Of a stretch of DNA of 64,000 nt, positions 47,170 through 56,796 are shown piece after piece. How positions within the stretch are numbered: position 1 is the first letter of the stretch; each line of letters opens with the position of its first letter. The DNA comes from Methanobacterium sp. PtaU1.Bin097 (GTDB lineage: Archaea > Methanobacteriota > Methanobacteria > Methanobacteriales > Methanobacteriaceae), in assembly GCA_002067325.1 (NCBI GenBank), contig MVQY01000037.1:6815-70814 (forward strand), written 5' to 3'. Both the position numbers and the translations under genes were made by a program. The notes under the pieces are model-generated. The model searched no databases. It was not told the origin of the DNA and was given only the letters and a program-made list of their open reading frames with translations.

Positions 47170-47850
47170 ATGAAGCCCCATGTTATATTAAATTCTGCCA
47201 TGACCTTGGACGGGAAGATAGCCACCAGAACAGGTAGTTCAGAAATTTCCGGCCCGGAAGATCTTCTAAGAGTGCACCAGCTTAGAAGGAAACTGGATGC
47301 CATAATGGTGGGGGTCAACACGGTCTTAGAAGACGATCCAAGGTTAACCGTTCATAAATTCCAACCAGATGAATCTGATAGTTCATTAAGGGAATTTGAT
47401 AACCCGTTAAGGGTGATAACAGATAGTAAAGCCAGAACTCCCTTAAATTCACGTGTGCTTAACCAGGAAGCCGGGACTTTAATAGCTGTTTCCCAGAAAG
47501 CACCAGGAGAAAGAGTCAAAGCATTGAGGGATAAGGGGGGAAATGTAGATGTAATACTGGCTGGTGAGGCCAGGGTGGATCTTGCCATCTTAATGGATGA
47601 ACTGGCCCAGAGGGGGGTACGGTCATTACTCCTGGAGGGCGGTTCGACCTTAAACTTCTCCATGCTCCAGGCCGGCCTGGTGGATGAAGTCAGAGTATGT
47701 ATCGCACCCATGATAGCCGGGGGAGTAGGTGCTAAAACTCTGGCAGGGGGTGAGGGCGTGGATTACATGAAGGACGCCTTTAAATTAGAGCTTAAAAAGA
47801 GTTATAAATTAGGAAAAGATTTTATACTGGAATATGAAGTCTTAAAATAA
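47170..47850 (+). CDS. arfC: 2,5-diamino-6-ribosylamino-pyrimidinone 5'-phosphate reductase
   Basis: NAD(P)H-dependent reductase of the archaeal riboflavin/F420 pathway, RibD C-terminal fold. 226 residues; NSAMTLDGKIATRTGSSEIS at the start, MVGVNTVLEDDPRLTV and LLLEGGSTLNFSMLQAGLVDE. It feeds the route ending in ribC at 17.8 kb. ATG lies after AGGTTAG. Confidence 0.92.
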   Translation: MKPHVILNSAMTLDGKIATRTGSSEISGPEDLLRVHQLRRKLDAIMVGVNTVLEDDPRLTVHKFQPDESDSSLREFDNPLRVITDSKARTPLNSRVLNQEAGTLIAVSQKAPGERVKALRDKGGNVDVILAGEARVDLAILMDELAQRGVRSLLLEGGSTLNFSMLQAGLVDEVRVCIAPMIAGGVGAKTLAGGEGVDYMKDAFKLELKKSYKLGKDFILEYEVLK

Positions 47851-47862
47851 AAAAAAGGTTGG

Positions 47863-48021
47863 TTAGTTTTTTTTCAAAAACAGCAGGTATATTCCAGCTA
47901 AGATGGCAACTATAGCGATTATCCATAAGAGATAACCGAAGAACCATATGGCAGTGAACCATACCACTATGATTAAAATTCCAAGAATCAAATATATTAT
48001 GCCCATTATTTTATCGTTCAT
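47863..48021 (-). CDS. Small membrane protein, 52 residues
   Basis: Starts MNDKIMGIIYLILG and has two hydrophobic helices ending LLFLKKN. AGGTG lies 6 nt before ATG, a good signal. Short hydrophobic proteins of this type are common in Methanobacteriales, but no family is recognised. The 3' end meets that of arfC. Confidence 0.62.
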   Translation of the reverse strand: MNDKIMGIIYLILGILIIVVWFTAIWFFGYLLWIIAIVAILAGIYLLFLKKN

Positions 48022-48088
48022 TTAACACACCTCATATTATTTAATTAGTTCCCTGACCTTAATTAAACTTACTATTTTCGTGAAGTGT

Positions 48089-48751
48089 TTAATATCCATT
48101 TTTACCCAATATATTCAGGGGGTTGGTTCTTAAAATTTTATGAACTTCTTTATCTGGAATCCCAGCACCTTTAATTATCTTAAGTGCGGTTTCATAGGAT
48201 ATTAAGTCTTCTGGGGCGTGTGTATCGGTGTCCATCACCAGGTTGGCTCCTACCTCCATTGCCACCTTGGCCACATATCCGTTGGCAAGGCAGTGCCCCC
48301 TTCTGGAACTTATCTCCAGTGCGATATCATTATCACGGGCAATTTCAGCTTCTTCAACGGTTATAAGTCCTGGATGGGCCAGTATATCAATTTCTGGAAT
48401 GTTAACCGCGGTGAAATTCGTGCCCTCCAGGACTGGTTCCACCAGAGTCTCTCCGTGGGCTACGATAATTTCTGCACCTAACTTCCTGGCTTGGACGGCC
48501 AGTTTATCAATTACTTCAACTGGTGCATGGGTTATTTCAGCCCCAGGAATAACGTTGATATCCCAGTTATCCCGGATATCATTAATCGCGTTTATTATTT
48601 TTCCCACACTGTCGATGTTGGACGCGTCGACATGGTCGGTTATGGCCACGGCCTCATGATCCAGGACCTGTGCGCGTCTGGCTATTTCAGATGGGAGCAG
48701 TTCACCATCACTGAATATGCTGTGGGTATGTAAATCTATTCTTTTACTCAT
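48089..48751 (-). CDS. PHP-domain phosphoesterase
   Basis: A 220-residue metal-dependent phosphoesterase with the four PHP motifs: [25 protein letters not shown] with HGETL, and HPGL plus DTDTHAPED. It resembles histidinol-phosphatase-like or DNA-polymerase X-associated PHP domains; substrate unknown. ATG 48751 ([11 protein letters not shown]) is chosen over an upstream in-frame ATG since the family begins there. Confidence 0.87.
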   Translation of the reverse strand: MSKRIDLHTHSIFSDGELLPSEIARRAQVLDHEAVAITDHVDASNIDSVGKIINAINDIRDNWDINVIPGAEITHAPVEVIDKLAVQARKLGAEIIVAHGETLVEPVLEGTNFTAVNIPEIDILAHPGLITVEEAEIARDNDIALEISSRRGHCLANGYVAKVAMEVGANLVMDTDTHAPEDLISYETALKIIKGAGIPDKEVHKILRTNPLNILGKNGY

Positions 48752-48854
48752 GAGAATCAACTCAAATTTATTATTAGCTATACTTTAAACAATTACCTTG
48801 ATTGTGCTTATTGTTATATGGTATTCTTGGCATAAATAATAATGGTGATTTTGA

Positions 48855-49736
48855 TTGAAAAGTTCTTTATTCGTTCCTTCACATATAACCGGGTTTTTCC
48901 AGATTATACCTGACTTAGATCCACTGAGAAAGGGTTCCCGGGGTGCAGGGATAGTCCTGGATAAAGGGGTAATAACCGATGTATCCATTGAAGATGGTGA
49001 TGGTGTAGATGTTATAATTAACGGTGAATCAGATTCTAAACTTTCTTCTATAACCTACAAGACTATAGATTTAATTAAAGAGCGATTTACAATTGTTAAT
49101 GAAAAAATTACCATCAACCATGAGTTTCAAATCCCGGTGGGCAGTGGATTCGGGGTTTCAGCCGCCTGTGCCCTGGGAACATCGCTGGGAATTGTAAAAG
49201 CCCTTAAACTCCCTTTAACCTATAATAGGGCGGCATCCATAGCCCATCTGGCGGAGATTGAGATGAAAAGTGGTTTAGGTGATGTCATAGCAGAGATCAC
49301 CGGCGGACTGGTCTTAAGGCTTAAAGAAGGCGCCCCAGGATACGGTAGAACAGATAGGATTCTTCCCGGTCGAAGCCGGGGTGTTGATGAATATTACATC
49401 ATCAGCAAGACCCTGGGAGAAATTGAAACATCCACCATAATCGAAGATCCCTACTGGCAGAAGAAAATCAACCAAACCGGTGAAACCCTGCTGGGTGAAC
49501 TTCTGGAAAAACCAGATATCCATAACTTCTTTAAACTATCCCAGAGATTTGCAGAGAAAACCTCACTCATGAATTCACAGCTTAAAGAAGTGGTGGACAT
49601 ACTGGAAGAAGAGACCCTGGGGGCCAGTATGGCTATGCTGGGAAACACGGCATTTGCACTCTCTGAAACACCAGATACAAGTTTAGATGATGCTATAATC
49701 TCTAAAATTGATGATATGGGTTGTAGGTTCCTTTAA
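48855..49736 (+). CDS. Pantoate kinase (archaeal CoA pathway, GHMP family)
   Basis: Phosphorylates pantoate in archaeal coenzyme A synthesis, acting with phosphopantothenate synthetase (not in this window). 293 residues; begins FVPSHITGFFQI, with the GHMP motif PVGSGFGVSAACALG near residue 95 and GLGDVIAEITGG. TTG start with GGTGAT 4 nt upstream; no ATG alternative. Confidence 0.9.
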   Translation: MKSSLFVPSHITGFFQIIPDLDPLRKGSRGAGIVLDKGVITDVSIEDGDGVDVIINGESDSKLSSITYKTIDLIKERFTIVNEKITINHEFQIPVGSGFGVSAACALGTSLGIVKALKLPLTYNRAASIAHLAEIEMKSGLGDVIAEITGGLVLRLKEGAPGYGRTDRILPGRSRGVDEYYIISKTLGEIETSTIIEDPYWQKKINQTGETLLGELLEKPDIHNFFKLSQRFAEKTSLMNSQLKEVVDILEEETLGASMAMLGNTAFALSETPDTSLDDAIISKIDDMGCRFL

Positions 49737-49780
49737 AATTACCTAAAATAAGTTATTTTTTAACATCCTCGAGGGCATGT

Positions 49781-50575
49781 TTACTTCTTAACATCCTCAA
49801 CCAAGTATTTAATATCTTCATCATCCAGTTTACGGGTTATGATATTGGTCATCTTACCCACGGCAAAGACCAGTACGTTGAGGCCCCTTTTGGCGGCGGC
49901 CACGGCTGCCTCAGGGGTTGCAAATTCAAAATCAGCCTGTATACCTAATTTTTCCGCAACCACCCGGGACACGGTTCCCATTATTCCCATGCGGTCGATT
50001 TCTTCCTTCCTGTCCGTCAGGATGTCTTTAATTTTTTCCAGATCAGAGGCACTTGAACCGCCCTGATTGATGGTTGGAAGCTTAATTATAATTACATATC
50101 CGGGATCAAGTTCTATGAGTCCACTTAACTTGGTGAGTGCCACGTCTTCACCTTCCCTGGCGTCGCTCAGCACTTCTGCATGGGCGGGTGTTTCACTGGT
50201 GGTGGCGTAGAGAACTCCTTTATCCATCTCCATCCAGACTTCATCACCGGATTTAAGTTCTTCCCGGGCTATGGCTGGCCATATGGATTTATAAGCATTC
50301 ATGGTATCCAGGACCTGTTCTGAATACTTTCTAAGGTCCATGGCCTCACGCTTAACCCTTTCAATACCCCTCTTGGTGATCTTGTAGTGGACGTGTCCCT
50401 TACCAGTTTCAACCAGACCTTCATCGACTAAACTTTTGATATTTTCTGAGACGGCCTGGACTGTTATTCCCAGCTCCTCTGCAATGTCTTTCTGACGCAG
50501 ATGAGGCTCCTGCTTGGCTATTTCTGCCAGTATCTGGAAACGGGTGAGTTCACCCTTCTTTTTAAAGACCTTCAT
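49781..50575 (-). CDS. Winged-helix transcriptional regulator with C-terminal ligand-like domain
   Basis: A 264-residue regulator. An N-terminal MarR/ArsR-type winged helix ([32 protein letters not shown]) is followed by a domain from about residue 90 that occurs in archaeal orthologues ([16 protein letters not shown]...[15 protein letters not shown]). Probably controls the divergent gene at 50636 or itself; no operator was defined. AGGT precedes the ATG weakly. Confidence 0.8.
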   Translation of the reverse strand: MKVFKKKGELTRFQILAEIAKQEPHLRQKDIAEELGITVQAVSENIKSLVDEGLVETGKGHVHYKITKRGIERVKREAMDLRKYSEQVLDTMNAYKSIWPAIAREELKSGDEVWMEMDKGVLYATTSETPAHAEVLSDAREGEDVALTKLSGLIELDPGYVIIIKLPTINQGGSSASDLEKIKDILTDRKEEIDRMGIMGTVSRVVAEKLGIQADFEFATPEAAVAAAKRGLNVLVFAVGKMTNIITRKLDDEDIKYLVEDVKK

Positions 50576-50635
50576 GTTACACCAATTAAATTTATTTACA
50601 TAGTACTATTAACTTTTCATTCATTATTTAACTAT

Positions 50636-51310
50636 ATGGTGACATGGCTAATAAGAGCAGTTGATTGGGGAAATATTCAGCGCAGCCCAACTTTTCAGGC
50701 GATATTCAATTACTTTTTTTCAGATTCCTCTAAATTAACTATACCTGTTATTTTCGATAGTGCCGGTACACGTGTAGATGATATCATGGGGGATTCTACA
50801 CCAGTTACAAAGAAACTGGATATGATTCATGCGGGTATACACTATGATATTGTCAAAGGAGCAGATAAAAGTTTGGCTGATGATTTCTTGAGTAAGTGGT
50901 ATGGAAAAGACGAGACACACATCCCTCTTAAAGAAAAAAGAGGAATAACCAGGATATATTCCAAAATAAAAACAGACGTCCACTTAGAGCAGATGCGATT
51001 TAGAAATGTAGCATTGATGGAAGCAGGTATCCCTGAAGAATTTTTACCAGGAATGAGGGTTCCATTTCGGCATAATAAGAATTTGAGGTTAATACTTCCT
51101 TTGGAAGAAAACATCGTCCAGCAAGTTGAAGATTATTACAAATCTTCGAGTAATAAGCAGCCGTTGACAAAAATATACGGTGATTTAGTAGGAATAGACT
51201 ATTTAGAAGATGAACTGGTTGGAGGAATTAAAACTGCCAGAAAACAGGTGGAATATTTCATGAACACCCGTGACGAAGCAATGGAGGAAATAACAAAATT
51301 GCTTGGATAG
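50636..51310 (+). CDS. LMW protein-tyrosine-phosphatase-like protein lacking the catalytic Cys
   Basis: A 224-residue protein. Its N-terminus VDWGNIQRSPTFQAIFNYF aligns with the VCxGNICRSPMAEAIF signature of low-molecular-weight PTPases, and FDSAGTRVDD with their SAGT strand. The catalytic Cys of C-x5-R is Asp10 here (Arg16 kept), and the second Cys is Gln. The C-terminal half (GMRVPFRHNKNLRLILPLEE onward) is an extra domain I do not recognise. Start ATG 50636 keeps the N-terminus at family position; the longer frame would overlap the divergent regulator. Probably a non-catalytic homologue. Confidence 0.62.
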   Translation: MVTWLIRAVDWGNIQRSPTFQAIFNYFFSDSSKLTIPVIFDSAGTRVDDIMGDSTPVTKKLDMIHAGIHYDIVKGADKSLADDFLSKWYGKDETHIPLKEKRGITRIYSKIKTDVHLEQMRFRNVALMEAGIPEEFLPGMRVPFRHNKNLRLILPLEENIVQQVEDYYKSSSNKQPLTKIYGDLVGIDYLEDELVGGIKTARKQVEYFMNTRDEAMEEITKLLG

Positions 51311-51319
51311 GGGATTTAT

Positions 51320-52726
51320 TCATACAACACCATTTAAAGCAGTATCAAATTTCTGCAGGAATTCACCCACTTTTGATTCTGGAACATAAGCTCCACAGGC
51401 TACTGAATGCCCTCCGCCACTGCCTCCCACTTTTTCGGCCACCTTCTTGATCATGTTTCCGAAGTGGATGCCGTCGTAAGCTAAAAGGCGTGAACAACGT
51501 AAGGACACCTTGATATCGTCTTTCTGGTCACTTATATCTGTAAGGCCTATGATAGGTTTCCTCCAGTCACCGTAACTTAAAAGCATCCCAGTTATGGTTC
51601 CGATGACTTCGCTTTTTATCCCGTTTCCCTCGAAGTACTGGAGGTTGTCCAGTTTGTTGATCCGATCCTCTTCCCTCACCCATTCCATCTTCTGGGCAAG
51701 GTATCTCCGGTGTTGCCGGGCCAACTTCCCCATATCCTTTAATGCAGCCTCTCTATCGCCTTTTAACACGTTAAGGGCGATTTCGTGTCTTTTGTTTCGG
51801 CTGCAGGCGTTTACGGCGGTGGAAAATTCACTGGCATCCCGTAGTGGGGTGTATAGCTTTTCGTTTAAGAATTCGTAGGCATCTCCAGAGACCAGTTTGG
51901 GGATGTGCTTGACGTATCTATGGGGGACCTCCCTGCTTAACAACCTCACCAGTTCAGAGAATATCCTCCGCTTCTCATCCATGCTTAAGTCATAGAGAGT
52001 CCGTTGTTTGCCGTCCTTTGTAGTGGGGATTTCAAGTTTCCTCAGGAGTAACATACACTCATTACGATTGTTGGTTATGGGGAGGTTAACATCTCCGAAG
52101 TAGGAAAGTGCAACGAAGAGTGGTCTAGTCTGTCTTCCATAGATGGATAGGTCGTAGCTGGAATTCACCAGGCCGAGTTTTACGGCATCCTGGAGTATCT
52201 CCTGGTTTAAACCCTGTAATTTGCCTGTAAAACTATCCTGCATATCACCCACAGCACTTAAAACACCCATCCAGCTTAGTTTGTAGAACCCGAAGGTTTT
52301 AGCCAGTAAATAGGACATTCCGCCTCCGGATATTTGGTAAGATCCATCGATACCATAATGATGGGGGTTAAGTTCCAGGAAATTTCCATTAAACTGGTTA
52401 TGACTCCGGAGGGGTGGGTGGTGGTCTAAAATCAGGACTTTGGAGTTTGAGGTTGCAAATTTATCCAGGTTCTGCCCGGATGCCAGGTCAGAAAAGATTG
52501 TGAGCTCATTTTCCGGGCGTAAATCCTCTATCCGGTCTAAACTTATAAATTCGATTTCATGGTCTATTTCAAGCTCATCCAGTGTTGAGGAGAGAATTGC
52601 ACCTGCTGATAAACCGTCACAATCGATGTGACTGTATATTTTCACATCTTCAGCATTTTTAACCATGTTATGTGCTTTATCGAATCCTTTTATCATCGTG
52701 GATTTTGGATGTTTCACCTTGAACAA
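51320..52726 (-). CDS. DHH-family phosphoesterase, archaeal RecJ-like nuclease
   Basis: A 468-residue DHH/DHHA1 protein similar to archaeal RecJ/GAN, single-strand-specific nucleases that can bind the GINS replication complex. Metal motifs: [26 protein letters not shown]-terminal DHHA1 motif [13 protein letters not shown]. Ends 10 bp from the convergent PTP-like gene. Exonuclease activity is expected from intact motifs; the GINS link is inferred. Confidence 0.88.
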   Translation of the reverse strand: MFKVKHPKSTMIKGFDKAHNMVKNAEDVKIYSHIDCDGLSAGAILSSTLDELEIDHEIEFISLDRIEDLRPENELTIFSDLASGQNLDKFATSNSKVLILDHHPPLRSHNQFNGNFLELNPHHYGIDGSYQISGGGMSYLLAKTFGFYKLSWMGVLSAVGDMQDSFTGKLQGLNQEILQDAVKLGLVNSSYDLSIYGRQTRPLFVALSYFGDVNLPITNNRNECMLLLRKLEIPTTKDGKQRTLYDLSMDEKRRIFSELVRLLSREVPHRYVKHIPKLVSGDAYEFLNEKLYTPLRDASEFSTAVNACSRNKRHEIALNVLKGDREAALKDMGKLARQHRRYLAQKMEWVREEDRINKLDNLQYFEGNGIKSEVIGTITGMLLSYGDWRKPIIGLTDISDQKDDIKVSLRCSRLLAYDGIHFGNMIKKVAEKVGGSGGGHSVACGAYVPESKVGEFLQKFDTALNGVV

Positions 52727-52915
52727 TCTCCTGTTATAATAAAGATTTCACCATAAAAATAAATGATTAAACCAACAATTAAACTTATTATTGATTTTAT
52801 TAACTTAAATAAGTTTCTAAATGAGTTAATTACTTGGAATATGGTAATAACCATATGGGGATAGTAATAATGATATGGTCTAAAAAATTAAGCCACATAT
52901 CAAACTGAACAAGAT
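52727..52915. other. Gap between srp19 and the recJ-like gene with inverted repeats
   Basis: Contains ATATGGT-AATA-ACCATAT (52839-52856), a 7-bp inverted repeat, and a further CCATAT...ATATGG pair to 52878. It follows the 3' end of srp19 and precedes the recJ-like gene, so may be a terminator hairpin or an operator. Confidence 0.4.
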
Positions 52916-53188
52916 TTATTTGCGGAAACCCCGGATGGTGTTGCTAATCTTAATTAGAATTTCCCTTTTAGGCTGGTTTTTATCGATGATTACCCTTCCT
53001 GAATTTTCCCACCAGGATTTAGGGTAAGATTTATCTTTTTCCACTTCAGGGTTGAGTCCCAGTTTACCCGCTGCCCGGGATATCTCCCTGAGTTTTGGTG
53101 TGCTTACAGCATACTTTTTAGAGATCTTCCTCCCTTCTTTCACCGTTTTTTTCGAGTCGATGTTGGCCGGCCAGATAGTAGCTTTCAT
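52916..53188 (-). CDS. srp19: Signal recognition particle 19 kDa protein
   Basis: Binds 7S RNA and helps SRP54 assembly. 90 residues; starts [22 protein letters not shown], with the conserved basic loop and [23 protein letters not shown] precedes ATG. Upstream of it on the same strand lies hemD, 40 bp away. Confidence 0.92.
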   Translation of the reverse strand: MKATIWPANIDSKKTVKEGRKISKKYAVSTPKLREISRAAGKLGLNPEVEKDKSYPKSWWENSGRVIIDKNQPKREILIKISNTIRGFRK

Positions 53189-53227
53189 TATTTCACCAGT
53201 GAACGTTTTTATTTACTTATTATTTAC

Positions 53228-54010
53228 TTAATCCATTTCTTCCCTTAACCTGTCTAACATAGATTTAACTGTATACTCGTCAGGGGTTATGGTGGGTATA
53301 TCATATTTTTCTAAGGCTCTTGCAGTGACCGGGCCTATAGCTGCCACCAGGACCTCACCGCTGCGGAGTGGTTCCAGTAATCTCTCCTTATCTTCCCCTT
53401 CAACCATTTTAAACAGGTTGCTGGCGGTGAGTGTGCTGGTGAAGGTGACTGCATCAACTTTCCTATTTATGATGCCCTGAACCAGTTCATTGACCTTGCT
53501 GCGATCCCCGGGAAGGTCTGACTTGTAGGCTTCCACCAGGAAAACGTTAGCACCTCTATCTTTTAATCCATCGGGTAGCACGTCACGGGCTGCCAGAGTC
53601 CGGGGGAGGCCTATGTTCTTATTTTCAACATCCACATCTTCAAATATTTCCAATAAACCCTCAGCCGTGTAGTCATCAGGGATAACATCCGCTTCTAAGC
53701 CGTATTCACTTAAGTTTTTCCCGGTGCGTGGTCCGATAACCGCGATCCGGCAATCAGGGTTCAACCTGTCTTTAAGGTCTTTGCAGTGTTTAAATAGAGA
53801 TAAAATTGCAGTGGATGAGGTGAAGATAAGCCAGTCCAGCTTACCTACATTTTTACATAAGTCTTTCAGTGGCTGGGTGTTGGTGATGACCAATTCCAGT
53901 GTAGGGGCAACCAGGACTGTCCCACCGTAGTCTTCGATTATTTTAATTGCTTCCTGGCTCCTCTCTATAGGCCGGGTTATTGCGATCTTTTTTCCTTTAA
54001 AATCGTTCAT
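53228..54010 (-). CDS. hemD: Uroporphyrinogen-III synthase
   Basis: Closes hydroxymethylbilane to uroporphyrinogen III. 260 residues of the two-lobed HemD fold: KKIAITRPIERSQEAIKIIEDYGG, LDWLIFTSSTAI, and VDAVTFTSTLTASNLF, VAAIGPVTARALEKY. Follows cobA by 30 bp, so the pair forms a tetrapyrrole operon that may extend to srp19. Confidence 0.93.
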   Translation of the reverse strand: MNDFKGKKIAITRPIERSQEAIKIIEDYGGTVLVAPTLELVITNTQPLKDLCKNVGKLDWLIFTSSTAILSLFKHCKDLKDRLNPDCRIAVIGPRTGKNLSEYGLEADVIPDDYTAEGLLEIFEDVDVENKNIGLPRTLAARDVLPDGLKDRGANVFLVEAYKSDLPGDRSKVNELVQGIINRKVDAVTFTSTLTASNLFKMVEGEDKERLLEPLRSGEVLVAAIGPVTARALEKYDIPTITPDEYTVKSMLDRLREEMD

Positions 54011-54040
54011 AAGAGTACCTTCTTATTATAAGTTTCCTGT

Positions 54041-54748
54041 TTATTGTAACCGTACCTTCTTAAATACATCCACCACTTGCCCTATGATGACCAGGGCAGG
54101 GGGTTTAATATCCTTAGTGTGTATGTCCTCCAGAGTACCAGTGATGATCCTCTGTTCAGGTAGAGTACCTCTTTCTATTACACACACTGGGGTTTGGGGA
54201 TCTCTATATTTCATTAATTTTCGGGTGTTGTCTTCCAGTTTCCCCACACCCATCAGGATCACGATGGTATCTGCTTTAAAATCCCATTTAACCTGTTGTT
54301 CGCTCTTGGTGGGGTCTTCATGTCCAGTTACAATGGTCAGTGATGTGGCAACTCCCCTATGGGTTACTGGTAGTCCTATGGTTGTGGGAACTCCTATAGC
54401 CGAGGTTACGCCGGGGATTATCTCGAAGGGGATTCCTTCTTCCAGGAGGGCGAGCATCTCCTCGCCGCCCCTTCCAAATACGAAGGGGTCTCCTCCTTTA
54501 AGCCTTACCACCAGGTCGTTGGTTTTGGCTTTATCAATGAGTATCTGGTTTATTTCTTCCTGTTTTTTGTAGTGCTGGCCGGCCTTTTTACCTACGTAAA
54601 TTAACTCCGCATCCCTGGCATGTTCGAGTATTTTCTCATTGGATAGGTAGTCGTATAAAACCACATCTGCCTTTTTAAGGACGTCCACTGCCTTCAAGGT
54701 GAGGAGATCTGGATCACCAGGTCCTGCGCCTACTAGATACACTGTCAT
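54041..54748 (-). CDS. cobA: Uroporphyrinogen-III C-methyltransferase
   Basis: SAM-dependent enzyme making precorrin-2, the branch point to cobamide, siroheme and F430. 235 residues; [37 protein letters not shown], and [20 protein letters not shown] are the signature regions. Start of the cobA-hemD operon. Confidence 0.96.
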   Translation of the reverse strand: MTVYLVGAGPGDPDLLTLKAVDVLKKADVVLYDYLSNEKILEHARDAELIYVGKKAGQHYKKQEEINQILIDKAKTNDLVVRLKGGDPFVFGRGGEEMLALLEEGIPFEIIPGVTSAIGVPTTIGLPVTHRGVATSLTIVTGHEDPTKSEQQVKWDFKADTIVILMGVGKLEDNTRKLMKYRDPQTPVCVIERGTLPEQRIITGTLEDIHTKDIKPPALVIIGQVVDVFKKVRLQ

Positions 54749-54812
54749 AATATTTTACACCTTTTGATTAAATGAAAAAGAAATAATATCCTTATAAAAA
54801 TGAGATGGGGGT

Positions 54813-55463
54813 TTAATAATTGACTATTCCCTTGAAGAACTTCAAACCATCATCTGAACCTAGGATTACTTCGGAGGCTCTCTCTGGATGGGGCATCACT
54901 GCGCATACCAACCCATCTTCATCACACACTCCGGTAATTGCTTCCATGGAGCCGTTGGGGTTTTCGCCTTCGAAGGCCAGCACCACCTGGTCCTGATCCT
55001 TCAGTTTCTGTATTTCATCGTTGTAGTAACGTCCTTCTGCATGGGCTATGGGCATTTTGATGATGTCACCAGCACTGTACATACTGGTGAAGGGTGTTCT
55101 GGTGGTTTTAACCTTCAATTCGGTCCATCTGCACAGGAATTTTGCGTGGCTGTTGTTGGTGAACACTCCCGGGACCAGGCCTATCTCTGCCAGGATCTGA
55201 GCCCCGTTACATATTCCCAGGACAGGTTTCCCCGCTTTAACAGCGTCTTTAATTCCATTGATGACGGGGGTGATGGCTGCGATGGCTCCAGCCCTTAAAT
55301 AATCACCGTAGGAGAATCCTCCAGGGATTATTATACCATCAAATGATGAGAGGTCCCTCTGGTTCCACCAGGCATATTCAGGTTCCCCCCCGGCTAGTTC
55401 AAGGGCGTGGTACACATCCCGGTCACAGTTGGTACCTGGAAATCTTATAATCGCCACTTTCAT
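54813..55463 (-). CDS. purQ: Phosphoribosylformylglycinamidine synthase, PurQ subunit
   Basis: Glutaminase subunit of FGAM synthase. 216 residues; nucleophile Cys in [10 protein letters not shown] near residue 86, [10 protein letters not shown] at the N-terminus and MPHPERA with the triad His. Directly follows purS with 1 nt spacing. Confidence 0.96.
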   Translation of the reverse strand: MKVAIIRFPGTNCDRDVYHALELAGGEPEYAWWNQRDLSSFDGIIIPGGFSYGDYLRAGAIAAITPVINGIKDAVKAGKPVLGICNGAQILAEIGLVPGVFTNNSHAKFLCRWTELKVKTTRTPFTSMYSAGDIIKMPIAHAEGRYYNDEIQKLKDQDQVVLAFEGENPNGSMEAITGVCDEDGLVCAVMPHPERASEVILGSDDGLKFFKGIVNY

Positions 55464-55464
55464 T

Positions 55465-55716
55465 TTAATCCTCCGGGGCTATTCCTATCTCGTAGTTATG
55501 GATCACCGGGTTGCAGAGCAGTTTTTGACACATCTCATCCACCTTCTGGCGGACAATATCTTCACTATCCCCTTCTATGGAGAATTTAATTATTTGAAGG
55601 GTTTTGGTGTTTTCTACCTGGTACTTCAGGAGCGCCAGTGCCCTTTGGATGGTGGCTGCTTCCGGGTTCAGCATGCCTTTTTTTAAACTTATTTTGACCT
55701 CTGCATCGTACTTCAT
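55465..55716 (-). CDS. purS: Phosphoribosylformylglycinamidine synthase, PurS subunit
   Basis: Small structural subunit linking PurQ and PurL. 83 residues; [19 protein letters not shown] and the middle segment [15 protein letters not shown], typical. AGGTGAAAGAAG precedes ATG. PurL is not in the window. Confidence 0.93.
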   Translation of the reverse strand: MKYDAEVKISLKKGMLNPEAATIQRALALLKYQVENTKTLQIIKFSIEGDSEDIVRQKVDEMCQKLLCNPVIHNYEIGIAPED

Positions 55717-55756
55717 CTTCTTTCACCTATATTCGTAGCCTTTCGCCTAATATTAA

Positions 55757-55822
55757 TAGCCAGATAATTATTATACCATAGCCAGATAATTATTATACCA
55801 ATGCTAGATAATTATTATACTC
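55757..55822. repeat. Three-copy 22-bp tandem repeat after purC
   Basis: TAGCCAGATAATTATTATAC-type units at 55757-55778, 55779-55800 and 55801-55822, period exactly 22. They fill the gap between purC and purS, just past the purC stop. Confidence 0.9.
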
Positions 55823-55826
55823 TTAA

Positions 55827-56582
55827 TCAATTTGTGATGTCCTTAATATTCCATTTTTTCTTGTCTTCAATGTCCAGTATCCGGGATGCTACTTCCTGGT
55901 AGGCGTCCATCACACCGGTTTCTCCCTTTCTAAATAGGTCTTTATCCAGTACCTCGCAGGTTTCACTGTCCCAGAATCTGCAGGAATCAGGGCTGATCTC
56001 ATCTCCCAAGATTATTTCGCCTTTATGGTTCCTGCCGAACTCGATTTTAAAGTCAGGGAAGGTGATCCCCTTTTTTAGTAGGAAGTCTTTAAGTACCTGG
56101 TTGATCTTCAGGGTTATCTTTCGGATTTCATCCAGTTCCTCCCTGGTGACGAAGCCCAGGGCTACGGCTATGTCGTCGTTTACCATGGGGTCGTGGAATT
56201 CATCGCTCTTATAGTCCATCTGTATAATGGGTGGGTCGAATTCCTGCCGTTCCTGGAAGGGGAACTTTCGAAGCAGGCTTCCGGCGGCGATGTTCCTGGT
56301 TATAACCTCTAATGGTATCATATCCAGGCGGTGTGAGAGCATAACTCCAAGTTCCAGTAGTTCGATGTACTGGGTTTTAATCCCTGCTTCCTCCAGGACC
56401 TCGAAGAACTTCGCTGAAATTACGGAGTTGAAATGACCTTTATCCGTGAGTGTATCCTTTTTTTCACCATCTCCTGCCGTTATATCATCCCGGAATTTAA
56501 CTATGACCACTTCAGGATCGTCTGTTTCGTACACACTCTTGGCTTTTCCTTGGTATATTAACTGGTGATCTTGTGGGTTCAT
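55827..56582 (-). CDS. purC: SAICAR synthetase
   Basis: Joins aspartate to CAIR in purine synthesis. 251 residues; [17 protein letters not shown] at the start, [26 protein letters not shown] and [14 protein letters not shown]. First of a purC-purS-purQ set on one strand, though 110 bp with triple repeats separates purC from purS. ATG has a weak ribosome-binding site. Confidence 0.96.
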   Translation of the reverse strand: MNPQDHQLIYQGKAKSVYETDDPEVVIVKFRDDITAGDGEKKDTLTDKGHFNSVISAKFFEVLEEAGIKTQYIELLELGVMLSHRLDMIPLEVITRNIAAGSLLRKFPFQERQEFDPPIIQMDYKSDEFHDPMVNDDIAVALGFVTREELDEIRKITLKINQVLKDFLLKKGITFPDFKIEFGRNHKGEIILGDEISPDSCRFWDSETCEVLDKDLFRKGETGVMDAYQEVASRILDIEDKKKWNIKDITN

Positions 56583-56697
56583 GGTGATACTCCCATTATT
56601 TAGTGGTAAGATTTTTTTTATCCAAAAAGTAATCTATTTTGGGCTTTAAATTGTGGAACTTTTAAACTGTGATATTTAATTTACTCATTATCAAATA

Positions 56698-56705
56698 TTT
56701 ATATA
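56698..56705 (+). promoter_or_regulatory. Probable TATA box of glmS
   Basis: TTTATATA preceded by CAAATA, a close match to archaeal BRE/TATA, 92 bp upstream of the glmS ATG. It predicts a leader of about 65 nt. Confidence 0.45.
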
Positions 56706-56796
56706 CTTCTTAATTTACAATTAGTGATATTGACTAGGTTAAATGGAAATATAAATATTATTTGTTCAAATTTATTTGCAATCTTTGGTGAAAAAT

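Noticed and set aside
50501..50635. N-terminal extension of the phosphatase-like protein
   Set aside because: It would overlap the 5' end and promoter of the divergent regulator, and the phosphatase fold begins at ATG 50636.
54084..54572. 162-codon plus-strand frame opposite cobA
   Set aside because: Antisense shadow; no ribosome-binding site; cobA motifs are complete.
55757..55822. Possible CRISPR-like repeats
   Set aside because: Units are contiguous with no spacers.
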